Assembly (NCBI GenBank): GCA_016719535.1
Contig: JADJYX010000043.1
Span: forward strand, 62,001-126,000
DNA length: 64,000 bases
Source of the DNA: Rubrivivax sp.
GTDB taxonomy: Bacteria; Pseudomonadota; Gammaproteobacteria; Burkholderiales; Burkholderiaceae_C
Reading direction: 5' to 3'
Shown: piece by piece, positions 1 through 9,888 of the stretch
Layout of the letters: each line of letters begins with the position of its first letter
How positions within the stretch are numbered: the first letter of the stretch is position 1
Translations under genes and position numbers: made by a program
The notes under the pieces: model-generated
The model's database searches: none
The model's input: the letters and a program-made list of their open reading frames with translations, nothing else
What the model was told of the DNA's origin: nothing

Positions 1-2053
1 GCTGCAGCTCGCGGCCGTCGTCGGCCAGCAGGCGCAGTTCATGCCGGCCGGGCCAGGGCGCCCACTGCAGGCGATCGCCCTGCGCCAGGCGGCGCCCGTT
101 CAGCACCCAGGTGCCGCGCTGCCCCTCGAAGCGGATACGCTGCACGGCCGCCGGCATGTCGGGGTCGAGCGCGAAGATCGAGCCGTCGCTGGGGCTGGTG
201 ATGCCGCTGCCGGCATCGACGCGGCGCGCCACGATCGGCCCCGCCGGCTGCGTGCCGGGCAGGAACCACTCCTGGCGCGGCGCCTCCTCGCCGCCGGCAA
301 AGCTCACCGGCCAGCGCAGCAGCCCGGGGGCCGTGGCCGGTGGCCGCGAGGGCCTGCCCTCGTGCAGCGCTCCCACCAGCGCATGCCAGATCGGCGCCGC
401 GCCGCTGATGCCGCTGACGGCGTGCATCGGCGCACCGCTGGCGTTGCCCACCCACACGGCCACCGTGAAGCGCTCGGTGAAGCCGACGCACCAGTTGTCG
501 CGCAGGTCCTTGCTGGTGCCGGTCTTCACCGCCGCGAAGCCGCGCGTGCGCAGGTGGCTGTCGAGGCCGAAGGTGCGCACGCGGGCATTGTTGTCGGCCA
601 GGATGTCGCTCACCAGGAAGGCGGCGGCGGCATCCAGCACCCGGCGCGGCGCCGCCCGCTCTGCGCCCGGCAGCGCAGGCGGCGCATGCAAGCCGCCATT
701 GGCCAGCGTGCGGTAGGCATTGGCCAGCGCCAGCAGCGTGACATCGGCGCTGCCCAGCGCCAGGCTGGCGCCATACCAGCCGGCGCTTTCCTTCAGCTCG
801 AAGCCGAGCGCATTCAGCCGCTGATGCAGTGCGTCGGGCGGCAGCATCGCGCCCACGCGCACGGCCGGTATGTTCAGGCTGGCGCCCAGCGCCGTGCGCA
901 CGCTGACCAGGCCCTTGAACCGGCGGTCGTAGTTCTGCGGCAGGTACAGGCCGCTGCCGGTGGGGATCTCGGCCGGTGAATCGTCGAGCAGGCTGGCCGG
1001 CGTGAGCAGCCGCCGCTCGAAGGCCAGGCCGTAGACGAAGGGCTTGAGCGTCGACCCCGGCTGCCGCCGCGCCAGCACGCCGTCGACCTGCGCCGCCGCC
1101 GAGTCGCCGTGCGCGCCCACCCAGGCCAGCGGCTCGCCGCTGGCGTTGTCCAGCACCAGCACGGCACCGTCCTCGACGTTCCGCCCCTGCAGCTCGGCCA
1201 GCTGCTGGCGCAGCAGCTGCACCGCCAGGCGCTGCAGCCGCGCATCGAGCGTGCTGCGCTGCGCGGCGGGGCCGTCGCGCCGCAGCGCCAGGCGCGCAAA
1301 GTGCGGCGCCAGCTGCTCGCCCAGCGGCATGCCGCCGCGGCGCAGCAGCGCCTGGGCGGCCAGCGTGGCCACGCCGCGGCAGTCCTGCTGCATCGCCTGC
1401 AGCACGCCACAGGCGCGTTCGGCCACGCGCTCGGCGCCGGCATTGGGTCCGCGCACCAGCGCGGCGGCGATCGCCGCTTCCTGCGCGTCGAGTCCGCTCG
1501 GGTGCTTGCCGAACAGCGTCTGCGACAGCGCGCCGATGCCCACCAGCTCGCCGCGAAAGGGCACGGCATTCAGATAGGCCTCGAGGATCTGCGCCTTCGT
1601 CCAGCCGCGTTCCAGCCGTTGCGCCACCACCACCTGGCCCAGCTTCTGCCAGGCGCTGCGGCCACCGGGCGGCCGCGCCAGGCCATCGTCGATCAACCCG
1701 GCCAGCTGCATGGTCAGCGTCGACGCGCCGCGCGTGCGGGTATCGATCAGATTGGCCCAGGCGCTGCGTGCCGCCGCCGCCCAGTCGACACCGCCATGTT
1801 CCCAGAAGCGCCGGTCCTCGCTGACCACGATGGCCTGCAGCAGCGCCGGCGACAGGTCCTGCAGCGGCACCCAGGGCAGGCGGCGCACGGTCGGGTCCAC
1901 GCGCAGCGTCTGCAGCGGCACACCGTGGCGGTCGAGCAGCGTGAGGTCCGACACCGCATGCGCGACCTTCACCTCGTCGAAGCGCGGCACGGCCTGCGCG
2001 GCGGTGGCGACCGCCAGTGCGACGGCCAGCGCCACCGCGCGCAGCCCTTTCAC
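1..2053 (-). CDS. pbpC: Penicillin-binding protein 1C (PBP1C), partial
   Basis: Bifunctional murein synthase: an N-terminal GT51 transglycosylase polymerises lipid II and a transpeptidase domain follows. Reading from a GTG at 2053, the protein has a hydrophobic N-terminal segment, then the GT51 signature around SEDRRF with the catalytic Glu near residue 79 and GASTLTMQ near 115. The transpeptidase SxxK motif is STLK with Ser near residue 334, and KTGTS follows. A C-terminal BiPBP_C-type region begins (SDGSIFALDPD) and runs off the window; 684 residues are visible, and the full E. coli protein is about 770. The GTG start overlaps the TGA of the alpha-2-macroglobulin gene (GTGA, 2050-2053), so the two are translationally coupled, as in the classical yfhM-pbpC pair of E. 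coli. The role of PBP1C in repair or periplasmic defence is family knowledge, not seen here. Confidence 0.93.
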   Translation of the reverse strand, partial: MKGLRAVALAVALAVATAAQAVPRFDEVKVAHAVSDLTLLDRHGVPLQTLRVDPTVRRLPWVPLQDLSPALLQAIVVSEDRRFWEHGGVDWAAAARSAWANLIDTRTRGASTLTMQLAGLIDDGLARPPGGRSAWQKLGQVVVAQRLERGWTKAQILEAYLNAVPFRGELVGIGALSQTLFGKHPSGLDAQEAAIAAALVRGPNAGAERVAERACGVLQAMQQDCRGVATLAAQALLRRGGMPLGEQLAPHFARLALRRDGPAAQRSTLDARLQRLAVQLLRQQLAELQGRNVEDGAVLVLDNASGEPLAWVGAHGDSAAAQVDGVLARRQPGSTLKPFVYGLAFERRLLTPASLLDDSPAEIPTGSGLYLPQNYDRRFKGLVSVRTALGASLNIPAVRVGAMLPPDALHQRLNALGFELKESAGWYGASLALGSADVTLLALANAYRTLANGGLHAPPALPGAERAAPRRVLDAAAAFLVSDILADNNARVRTFGLDSHLRTRGFAAVKTGTSKDLRDNWCVGFTERFTVAVWVGNASGAPMHAVSGISGAAPIWHALVGALHEGRPSRPPATAPGLLRWPVSFAGGEEAPRQEWFLPGTQPAGPIVARRVDAGSGITSPSDGSIFALDPDMPAAVQRIRFEGQRGTWVLNGRRLAQGDRLQWAPWPGRHELRLLADDGRELQ

Positions 2054-5000
2054 GGCGACACCTCCAGCGGCGCATTCGGCAGCTCGCCGAAAGTCTCGGG
2101 CGCATACAGCGCCTCCACGCGTGTCGGCGGCAGCCCGAAGCGCCCGGGGTTGTTCAGCCGCAACGTGTATTCGACGACATGCCGGCCGCGCGGCAGAAAC
2201 GCGAAATAGCGTCGAAAGCCGTCGAAGCCGCGCTCGTCGTAGGCCGGCCAGGCGTTGCCCTCGGCACGTTCACCGCGGGTGGCGATCGCCGCGTCGCGGC
2301 CCAGCCCGGTGCCGAGCACGGTGGCGCCGCCGGGCACCGGGTCGGCCACCACCACCCAGCTGCGGTCGGCGGCGGCGTCGATCTCCAGCCGCACGCGCAG
2401 GATGTCGCCGCGCGACCAGCGCGCGGGGTCGGCGCGCTGCACGGCGCTGACGCTGCGCGTGATGCCGTAGCCGGCGCGCAGCGGTGCGGTCAGCGGCAGC
2501 GCGGCCAGGCTCTGCACCGTCAGCCAGGGTTTGCCGCTGCCTTCGTGCGAGACGGCCAGGGTGCCAGCCAGCGTGCCAGTCTGTACCGGCCAGGGCAGCT
2601 CGATGCGTCCGCCCTGCGCGGCCGCCGCCCAGTCGTGCACGCGCGGCGCGGCGCCGATGCCGGCCTGCGTGCGGCCCGCCACCGGCGTGGCCTCGAAGCG
2701 CCGCGCAAAGCCGTCCAGCGCCAGCGTGCCCCAGACATTGGCGGTGGTCGTCAGCCAGGCGCCGCGCTGCTGGCGGCCGAGCGCGCCGACCACCAGCCGC
2801 GGCAGTTCGTCGCGCCAGGCCGGGTCGTCCAGCAGCGCGAGGATCAGCTTGGCGGCGTTGGCGTCGGCCCCGTCCATCAGCCACCACCAGTCGTCGCTGG
2901 CCTCGGTGCTGAAGCGCAGCGTGGTGCCCGACCAGGCCAGGCGCGCGCGCAGGATCTGCTGCGCCTCGGCCAGCCGCCGCGCACGGTCGGGGATGTCGTC
3001 GAGGCGCTGCAGGATCTGCAGCCAGTCGATCAGCGCCGCGGTCGGCCACTGGTTGGGCGTGAGGTGGATCGAGCCCAGCAGCCGCGGCGCGGCGCGGCCG
3101 TGGCGCGACAACGCCTCCAGCGCCGCCAGCTTGCGCACGTCGAGGTCGGCGCGCGGGCTCCAGAAGCGGCGCTCGATGCGCCCTTCGACGAAGGCCAGCA
3201 GCCCGGCCAGCATGCGCTCGCGCGCCGCCGCCGGCAGCTCGACACCTGCCTGGTGCGCCACGGCCAGCAGGTGCGCGGTCAGGCGGTCACTGCCGCGCGC
3301 GGCATCGCCCGCGCGCGGCGGAAAATAATTCGCCAGCCCGTCCTCGTCCAGGTAGGTCGGCAATGCGTTGGCCACGCTGGCCCACAAGGCGGCATCGCGC
3401 AGGCCGATGGCCTTGGCGGCCTTCTGCTCCAGGCAGCTGAAGGGGTAGGTCTCGAAGAAGCGGCGCAGCCCCGGCAGCGCACCGCTGAGTTGCGGTTGCA
3501 GCCCGACAACGAGGCCGCCACGCGGCAAGGCGCCTTCGGGCCGCGCCACGGGCAGCGAGGCGGTGCCGTCCAGCTGCATCAGCGTGGCCTGCAACACGCG
3601 CAGCGGCACCGCGGGGCCGACCCGCTGCGTGGTCTTCAGGCGGTCGCGCGCGGCGCCGCCCTGCTCGTCGATGGCCGCCTCCCAGGTGATGCTGAGCGCA
3701 TCGGCCGGCACGTCGACCGGCCACGCGACCTCCTGCGCACCGCCGGCCGGCAGGCTCACCGTCTGCGCCGGCAGGTTGAGCGCGGTGCGCGTGACATCCG
3801 GCCGGCCGGCATCGCCGATCGCGGCCTGGCCTTGCAGCGAGGCGCGCACGGTCATCGCGCGCGCGGTGGTGTTGCGCAGCGTCAGCAGCGCGCTGAAGCG
3901 GTCGCCGTCGCGCACCAGCGGCGGCAGGCCGGCGAGGATCTGCAGGTCCTGCGTGACGGCGATGCCGGCGCTGCCGGTGCCGAAGCGCTGTGCCCCATCG
4001 TCGGCCACTGCCACCAGCCGGAAGCGCGTCAGTGCGTCGTTCAGCGGCACCTCGACCAGCGCCTCGCCGCGTACGTCCAGCGCCACGCGCGGCTGCCACA
4101 GCAACAGCGTATCGAACAACTCGCGCGTCGCGCCCTTGCCGCCACCACCGCCCGCGGCCACCGCCTTGCGGCCGAAATGGCGGCGGCCGATGACCTCGCC
4201 CTGCGCGGTGGCGGTCTGCACGCCCCAGGCGCGCTGCTTCAGCAGGCCCGGCAGCAGTTGCCAGCTGTCGTTGTCGCGCAGCGCCAGCAGGCCTTCGTCG
4301 ACGGCGGCAAAGGCCAGCTCGGCGCCCGCCACCGGCTGGCCACCGTGGCGCACCTGGATGCGCACGCGCGCCTTGTCGCGCACGCCGTACTGCGCACGTT
4401 CGGGCGTCACCGTCACCTGCAGTTCGTGCGCGGCCAGCCCCACCTGCAGCGCGGCCACGCCCAGCTTGAACGACGGCCGGGCCAGATCGACCATCGCGGT
4501 CGGTGCCTGGTATTCGCGCCCTTCGTACCAGAAGGCGCGCCCCCATTCCAGCGGCGAGCGCCAGCCCCAGCGGAAGAACGAATACCAGGGCACGTCGCGG
4601 ATGCGCCCGCGCAGCGCCAGCACGCTGACATAGACATTGGGCGCCCAGGCCTTGTCGATCTTCACTTCGACCGTCGGGTCGTCGCCACGCAGCGTGACCA
4701 CGCGCGTATCGATCACGCCTTCGCGCTCCACCGCCACCAGCGCGGTGGCCTCGCGGAAGGGCATGCGCACCTGCAGCTTCGCGGTCTCGCCGGGCTCGTA
4801 GCGCTTCTTGCCGGGCAGCAGCTCGATGCGGTCGTCGTGGTCCTGCTCGAACCACAGCTCGCCCTGCTTCGTGACCCAGATCGATGCCGCCGCCTGCGCG
4901 CGGCGGCCGGCCTCGTCCTGCGCGCTGACGATCAGCTCGACCTCGCCGGCGCTGGCCAGCGTGGCGTCGCACTCCAGGCGGCCGCGTTCGTCGCTGCGGC

Positions 5001-7899
5001 CGCTGCACAGCACGCCCAGGTCCTGCACCTCGGTGCGGTGCTCATAGGCATAGAAGCCGCCGACCAGGCGCTTGCGCGTGCTGACCGGCTGCGCCAGACG
5101 GCCGCGCACCGCCAGCGCCTGGCCCTCGAGCGGGCGGCCGGCGGTATCCAGCGCCAGCGCGGTGAAGCGCGCACGCCCGCGCTGCGCCGCCCAGCCGCCG
5201 GTGCGGATGCCGGGCACCACCGCGGCCGGCCACACGGCCACCGTGCTGGACACCGTCTGCACCTCGCCGTTGGGGTCGTTGAAGGCAATCTCGGCGACGA
5301 CCTCGCTCGGCCGCTCGATGGCGGGCAGCGCGCCGATGGCAAAACGCGCGGCGCCCTGGCGGTCGGTGGTCAGGGCGACGCGGTCGGCCACCAGGCGGCC
5401 GTTGCCGCGGGTGTCATCGGCGTCGCGCTCGTCATCACCTTCGGGGCGCAGCGGCCGTGGCGGGTCGAAGGCGAAATCCTCGTGGCCCGCAAAGCCCGCG
5501 GCGCGCGGACGCAGCAGCGCACTGCCCTTGATCGCCGCCTGCGCCATGGCGCCGCCGGCCGAGTAGTTGAGCTGCACACCGAACACCAGCTCGGCCGGCG
5601 CCACCGTGGCCGGCCCCGCACCCGGCGCCGGCGACAGCCGCGCATCGACCAGCGGCACGCGGAATTCCTCGATCCGGAAGTCACCGCTGGGCCAGCTGCG
5701 GCGCCGGCGTTCGGGCGCCTCGGGGTTGTGAAGCTCGACGCGGTACAGCCCCAGCTTCGCCGCCGGCGGGATATTCCAGGTGCTGGTGGCGCTGCGCCCA
5801 CCGGCCCAGGTCAGCGGCTGGGTGAATTCCTCGCCGCTGCCCTCGTGCACGATCTTCAGCCGCGTCGGCAGTTCACCGGCCGGCAGCAGCGCCAGGCCCT
5901 GGCCGCTTTCGCGGCGCACGAAGTGCTTCATCGACACCGTCTCGCCGGCGCGCAGCAGCGTGCGGTCGAACACCGTGTGCGCGCGGTGATCGGGCTGCGG
6001 CTCGGTGCTGACCGGCACGTTGAAGCGCCAGGGCTCGATGCCCTTGGCCCAGCCGTCGAAGACGAAGGCCATGTCGACGACGCCCTTCGCATCCGCCTTG
6101 CGGGCGCTGACGAAGACCGCCTCGCCGTCGCTGCAGGTTTCGGGGGTGTCGAAGCGCTGCGGCACGCGCGCCAGCCCGCTGGCGTCGGTGCGGCCAGCCC
6201 ACAGCCGGCGGCCTTCGCAGTCGGACAGCGCCACCTCCGCATCGACCACCGGGCGACCACGGTCGAGCGAGGTCACCCACACCACTGCATTCTCGCGCCC
6301 CTGCTTGACATGCACCGCCAGGTTGGTGACCAGCACCCCCGTGCGCACGAATATCGGCGCCGCCTTGTCCAGCAGCGCCTGGCCGAGCCGCCGCGACTCG
6401 ACCTCGACCACCTGGTAACCCGGTTCGGGCAGCGGCAGGCCCACCACCTCGAAGGGGCGCGGGTCGCCACCGGCGATCTGCGGCAGGTCGAGCCGGCGCA
6501 CGTCCGGCTCGCCGGCCAGCAGCGACAGCTCGCGCGTGCCGATCGTGCGTTCGACCCGCCGCCGCACCGGCCGGCCACGTTCGTCGGGCTCCTCCACCCA
6601 TTCGTGCCATTGCGCCTGTGGAAGCCCGGCCTCGCGCGCCGTGACGCGGCGCTCGTGATGACGGTCGAGCCTGCGGTACCAGGCGATGACCTCGGCATCG
6701 GTGGCCAGGCGCTTGATGCGCACCTGGCCGCCGGACGCGGCCGGTCGCAGGTCACCCTGCACATGGCGCAGCGTGATCGGCAGCATGGCGTCAGGCCCCT
6801 GCTCGAGCACGCCGAAGGGCGCGGCGGCAAATTTGGCGATCGGCGGTGCCTCGCCGGTGGCGACCTGCAGCGGAAAGCTGCCGGCATTGGCCAGCGGCCG
6901 GCCGCTGCTGTCCTTCAGGGCGCGCGGCAGCTCGAGGGTGTAGCCCGCGCGTTCGGCAAACGGGCCCTTGAAGGCGACCGCGCCGATCTCGGCGGCCTTG
7001 TCGTCGCGGTCGAAGCCCGGCGCGATGGCCGCGCCGCCGGCGGCCGGTTGCAGGCGCACCTGCTCGGCCAGCGCGCGCGCCACCGGGGCCGAGAAGCGCA
7101 GCACCAGCGGCCGCACCGGCAGGCAGGGGGCATTGGCGCGTTCACGCTCGCAGCTGAATTCGGCCTGAAAGGACTCGCGCACGCGAAAGTCGAAGCGCTG
7201 CTCGACGGCCGTCACCACCGCCGGCTGCTGCCGCGCCGGGATGCCCTTGCCCCACACCAGCTGCAGCTTGGCCCTGGGCGGCAGCGGTCGGCCGCAGTGC
7301 ACGACCAGTGTGCGCCCGGCCTCGGATTCGAGCCGGCGCGATTTCAGCACCGCGGCGCGCAGCGGGCCGGTCAGCGCCTGCAGCGGCAGCCGCTCGCCCA
7401 GGCCCTCGACCTCGCAGGCGCTGCGACGCAGGGCCTCGGCTTCGACCACGGGGCCATTCAGGCGCAGGATGAAATGCTGGTCCTCCTCGATCGCCGCGCC
7501 GGGCCAGGGCTGCACCTGCACGACTGCCGGCCCGCCGGTGGCGAAGCGGAATTCGGTGCGGCCGCTCAAGGACCCCTCGATCGGCTGCCAGCCGGCGCGC
7601 AGGGCCACGGTGCAGCGCACGCCGGGCGGCAGTGCAGCGGCAAAGTCCCAGGCCCAGCGGCGATCGTCGAGCCAGCGGCCGCTGCCGGTCACCGGGGCGC
7701 CTTCGCAACTCACCGTCACCGGATCGGGCCGGCGCGGGTCGCCGGCGGGCACCACGGCCTGGTCGAAGCGCACCACCACCTGGCGCACCGCGGCCACCTC
7801 GCCCTGCGGGCTGACGCCGGCGATGGTGGCCGCCTGGGCCATCGCCACCCCGGCCCAGAGCGCCCCGCCGACCAGACTGCGCGCCAGGCTGTGCGTCAT
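2050..7899 (-). CDS. Bacterial alpha-2-macroglobulin family protein (YfhM-like)
   Basis: Large periplasmic protease-trapping protein of 1949 residues. I chose the ATG at 7899 because it begins a clean signal peptide (MTHSLARSLVGG..., cleavage after AQA near residue 22); the frame is open further upstream but into the preceding gene's stop. There is no Cys after the signal, so unlike E. coli YfhM it does not look like a lipoprotein. MG-type beta domains fill the first two thirds, and an alpha-alpha barrel thioester domain carries the motif CLEQ with Cys near residue 1489, so the covalent trap looks functional. The gene lies 22 bp after an M17 aminopeptidase and overlaps pbpC by GTGA. In the family the protein protects the envelope from foreign proteases, while PBP1C is thought to repair murein. 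Identification is firm; partner proteases are unknown. Confidence 0.93.
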   Translation of the reverse strand: MTHSLARSLVGGALWAGVAMAQAATIAGVSPQGEVAAVRQVVVRFDQAVVPAGDPRRPDPVTVSCEGAPVTGSGRWLDDRRWAWDFAAALPPGVRCTVALRAGWQPIEGSLSGRTEFRFATGGPAVVQVQPWPGAAIEEDQHFILRLNGPVVEAEALRRSACEVEGLGERLPLQALTGPLRAAVLKSRRLESEAGRTLVVHCGRPLPPRAKLQLVWGKGIPARQQPAVVTAVEQRFDFRVRESFQAEFSCERERANAPCLPVRPLVLRFSAPVARALAEQVRLQPAAGGAAIAPGFDRDDKAAEIGAVAFKGPFAERAGYTLELPRALKDSSGRPLANAGSFPLQVATGEAPPIAKFAAAPFGVLEQGPDAMLPITLRHVQGDLRPAASGGQVRIKRLATDAEVIAWYRRLDRHHERRVTAREAGLPQAQWHEWVEEPDERGRPVRRRVERTIGTRELSLLAGEPDVRRLDLPQIAGGDPRPFEVVGLPLPEPGYQVVEVESRRLGQALLDKAAPIFVRTGVLVTNLAVHVKQGRENAVVWVTSLDRGRPVVDAEVALSDCEGRRLWAGRTDASGLARVPQRFDTPETCSDGEAVFVSARKADAKGVVDMAFVFDGWAKGIEPWRFNVPVSTEPQPDHRAHTVFDRTLLRAGETVSMKHFVRRESGQGLALLPAGELPTRLKIVHEGSGEEFTQPLTWAGGRSATSTWNIPPAAKLGLYRVELHNPEAPERRRRSWPSGDFRIEEFRVPLVDARLSPAPGAGPATVAPAELVFGVQLNYSAGGAMAQAAIKGSALLRPRAAGFAGHEDFAFDPPRPLRPEGDDERDADDTRGNGRLVADRVALTTDRQGAARFAIGALPAIERPSEVVAEIAFNDPNGEVQTVSSTVAVWPAAVVPGIRTGGWAAQRGRARFTALALDTAGRPLEGQALAVRGRLAQPVSTRKRLVGGFYAYEHRTEVQDLGVLCSGRSDERGRLECDATLASAGEVELIVSAQDEAGRRAQAAASIWVTKQGELWFEQDHDDRIELLPGKKRYEPGETAKLQVRMPFREATALVAVEREGVIDTRVVTLRGDDPTVEVKIDKAWAPNVYVSVLALRGRIRDVPWYSFFRWGWRSPLEWGRAFWYEGREYQAPTAMVDLARPSFKLGVAALQVGLAAHELQVTVTPERAQYGVRDKARVRIQVRHGGQPVAGAELAFAAVDEGLLALRDNDSWQLLPGLLKQRAWGVQTATAQGEVIGRRHFGRKAVAAGGGGGKGATRELFDTLLLWQPRVALDVRGEALVEVPLNDALTRFRLVAVADDGAQRFGTGSAGIAVTQDLQILAGLPPLVRDGDRFSALLTLRNTTARAMTVRASLQGQAAIGDAGRPDVTRTALNLPAQTVSLPAGGAQEVAWPVDVPADALSITWEAAIDEQGGAARDRLKTTQRVGPAVPLRVLQATLMQLDGTASLPVARPEGALPRGGLVVGLQPQLSGALPGLRRFFETYPFSCLEQKAAKAIGLRDAALWASVANALPTYLDEDGLANYFPPRAGDAARGSDRLTAHLLAVAHQAGVELPAAARERMLAGLLAFVEGRIERRFWSPRADLDVRKLAALEALSRHGRAAPRLLGSIHLTPNQWPTAALIDWLQILQRLDDIPDRARRLAEAQQILRARLAWSGTTLRFSTEASDDWWWLMDGADANAAKLILALLDDPAWRDELPRLVVGALGRQQRGAWLTTTANVWGTLALDGFARRFEATPVAGRTQAGIGAAPRVHDWAAAAQGGRIELPWPVQTGTLAGTLAVSHEGSGKPWLTVQSLAALPLTAPLRAGYGITRSVSAVQRADPARWSRGDILRVRLEIDAAADRSWVVVADPVPGGATVLGTGLGRDAAIATRGERAEGNAWPAYDERGFDGFRRYFAFLPRGRHVVEYTLRLNNPGRFGLPPTRVEALYAPETFGELPNAPLEVSP

Positions 7900-7921
7900 G
7901 GCCAGTCGCTTGCGGCTGCGT

Positions 7922-9310
7922 TCAGCCGCGCCCGAAGCGCTGTTCCAGATAGGCCAGCAGCGTGCGCAGCGTCTGTGCCTCACCGCCGGCCGGGCGCCCG
8001 GGCCGGGCGCCGTCGTTCCAGGCAAAGAGGTCGATGTGCAGCCAGTCGAGGTCGGCCGGCACGAAGTCGTCGAGGAACAGCGCCGCCGTCACCGCGCCGG
8101 CCATCGGCCCCTTGCCGGTATTGACGATGTCGGCGATGTCGCTCTCGATGCTGCCGTGATAGTCCTTCCACAGCGGCAACTGCCACAGCGGGTCGTGCAG
8201 CGCCAGGCCGCGGTCGACCAGCTCGCGCGCCAGGTCCATGCGGCGGCAGAACAGCGCCGGCAGTTGCGCGCCGAGTGCCACGCGCGCGGCACCGGTCAGC
8301 GTGGCCAGGTCGATCATCAGATCGGGCTTGCCCTCGGCGCCGTAGGCCAGCGCATCGCACAGGATGACGCGGCCCTCGGCATCGGTATTGCCGATCTCGA
8401 TGTGGATGCCCTTGCGCGTCTTGAAGACGTCGCCCGGGCGGAAGGCATTGCCGGAGATGCTGTTTTCCACCGCCGGGATCAGCACCTGCAGCCGCACCGG
8501 CAGCTTGGCACCCATCACCAGGCTGGCCAGGCCCAGCGCATTGGCGGCGCCGCCCATGTCCTTCTTCATCAGGCGCATGCCGTCGGCGGACTTGATGTCC
8601 AGACCGCCGCTGTCGAAGCACACCCCCTTGCCGACGATCGTCAGCTTCGGATCCTTGGGCTTGCCCCAGGTCAGCTCGATCAGCCGCGGCGCCCTCGCCT
8701 TGGCATCGGCGGCGCGGCCCACGGCGTGGATGGCGGGAAAATTTTTCTTCAGCAGCGCGTCGCCGACGATCTGGCCGAAGCGCGCACCATGGGCCTTGGC
8801 CAGCTGGTGTGCGGCGTCCGCCAGCTGCGCCGGGCCCATGTCCTCGGCCGGGGTGTTGACCAGGTCGCGCACCAGCGTGATGGCCTCGGCCAGCATCAGG
8901 CCGCGCTGGGCGCCTGCGCTGGTGGGCAGCTGCAGCTGCGCGGCGGGACGCGGGCGCTTCTTGTAGCGCTCGAAGGCATAACTGCCGAGCTGCCACGACA
9001 GTGCCGCGGCGGTGGGGTCGAGCGCCAGCGGGCCCTCGGCCAGGCGATAGGCGCCTTCGGGCAGCGCGCGCGGCAGCAGCGACAGCGCATAGGGGTGATC
9101 GGCCGCACGCACGCCGGCCCACACGGCGGCGATGCGCCCATCCTCGCCCGGCAGCAGCGCATGGGTGTCGGGCGCGCCCTTGAAGCCCAGCGTGGCCAGC
9201 CATTGGCGCTGCATCGGCGGCAGCGTGGCGGCGGCGCCGGCGAAGCGGGTGGCATCGACGGCATGCACGGGGATGGTGGCGGACAGGGGCTTCTTCAGCA
9301 GGACGGTCAT
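7922..9310 (-). CDS. Leucyl aminopeptidase family protein (peptidase M17)
   Basis: Cytosolic two-metal aminopeptidase that removes N-terminal residues from peptides. The ATG at 9310 gives 462 residues; an upstream extension is open but low-complexity. The C-terminal catalytic half has all M17 hallmarks: GKGVCFDSGG (Lys228, Asp233), Lys240, MKKDMGGAA (Asp251) and the signature NTDAEGRV with Asp310, Glu312 and Arg314. These supply metal ligands and catalytic residues. Length and divergence of the N-terminal half fit PepB-like or Burkholderiales-specific M17 members better than classical PepA, which is about 500 residues. It follows the TerB-like gene by about 40 bp and precedes the alpha-2-macroglobulin gene by 22 bp, suggesting one transcript; no functional link is proved. 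Confidence 0.92.
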   Translation of the reverse strand: MTVLLKKPLSATIPVHAVDATRFAGAAATLPPMQRQWLATLGFKGAPDTHALLPGEDGRIAAVWAGVRAADHPYALSLLPRALPEGAYRLAEGPLALDPTAAALSWQLGSYAFERYKKRPRPAAQLQLPTSAGAQRGLMLAEAITLVRDLVNTPAEDMGPAQLADAAHQLAKAHGARFGQIVGDALLKKNFPAIHAVGRAADAKARAPRLIELTWGKPKDPKLTIVGKGVCFDSGGLDIKSADGMRLMKKDMGGAANALGLASLVMGAKLPVRLQVLIPAVENSISGNAFRPGDVFKTRKGIHIEIGNTDAEGRVILCDALAYGAEGKPDLMIDLATLTGAARVALGAQLPALFCRRMDLARELVDRGLALHDPLWQLPLWKDYHGSIESDIADIVNTGKGPMAGAVTAALFLDDFVPADLDWLHIDLFAWNDGARPGRPAGGEAQTLRTLLAYLEQRFGRG

Positions 9311-9350
9311 GGGGTCGAAAGGGTCGGGGAAGATGGAAGGATTTTCGTCG

Positions 9351-9818
9351 TCAGCCGCCACTGACCGCCTGCTGGGCGCGCAGGCGGGCATGCTGGTAGG
9401 CGCCCTGCGGCACGTGCAGCAGGTCGGCGATGCGCCACATCACGTGGCGCTCGTGCTCGCTGAGGTGGCCATCGGCATAGGCCACGCGCCACATGTGCTC
9501 GACCATGCGCAGCTTCTGCGGCATCTCGAAGCGTTCGTTGATGCGCGCGGTGAAGCCGAAGAGGTCGGTGGCCTGCCTGGCCGTGGTCTCGGCCAGCTCG
9601 GCCAGGCGCGCGGCCTCGTCGTCGGCGAGCTCAAACTTCTCGCGCAGTGCGGCCAGCACGGCCTGGCGCTCGTCGTCGTGGAAGCTGGCGTCGGCGCGCA
9701 TCACCTCGACCAGCATCACCGCGGTGGCCAGCTGCAGCTGGTGTTCGCTGGTGGCCGCGGCGGCCGCCCCAGGCGGGGGCAGCAGGCTGTCGAAGAGGTC
9801 CTTCAGGGTCTTGAGCAT
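9351..9818 (-). CDS. TerB-like (tellurite resistance TerB family) protein
   Basis: A 155-residue all-alpha acidic protein. Two related segments with spaced acidic residues, RADASFHDDE near residue 40 and YADGHLSEHE near residue 115, match the TerB/TerB-like metal-binding helical fold in which Asp/Glu pairs bind metal. The central region is helical and amphipathic. There is no signal peptide or membrane segment. The start ATG at 9818 is the only sensible one: the protein begins MLKTLKDLFDSLL, as many TerB-family proteins do. It lies upstream of the M17 peptidase on the same strand with a 40-bp gap. No other ter genes are present, so tellurite resistance should not be inferred; stand-alone TerB proteins are mostly of unknown function. 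Confidence 0.8.
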   Translation of the reverse strand: MLKTLKDLFDSLLPPPGAAAAATSEHQLQLATAVMLVEVMRADASFHDDERQAVLAALREKFELADDEAARLAELAETTARQATDLFGFTARINERFEMPQKLRMVEHMWRVAYADGHLSEHERHVMWRIADLLHVPQGAYQHARLRAQQAVSGG

Positions 9819-9888
9819 GGCGCGATGATGGCACCGCTGCGGCATGATGCCGGGTCTTCCAGCCCCACGGCCGCGCGCCACCCCGCCC

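Noticed and set aside
39..2105. A 688-codon open frame overlapping pbpC
   Set aside because: It is Arg/Ala/Gly-rich out-of-frame translation of high-GC DNA; the pbpC frame on the same strand has all family motifs.
2017..8124. A 2035-codon open frame antisense to the alpha-2-macroglobulin gene
   Set aside because: Composition is dominated by Arg, Gln, His, Ala and Gly, as expected for the reverse of a GC-rich gene, with no recognisable domain.
9351..9818. Tellurite resistance system
   Set aside because: Only one TerB-like gene is present; no terZACDEF partners are near.
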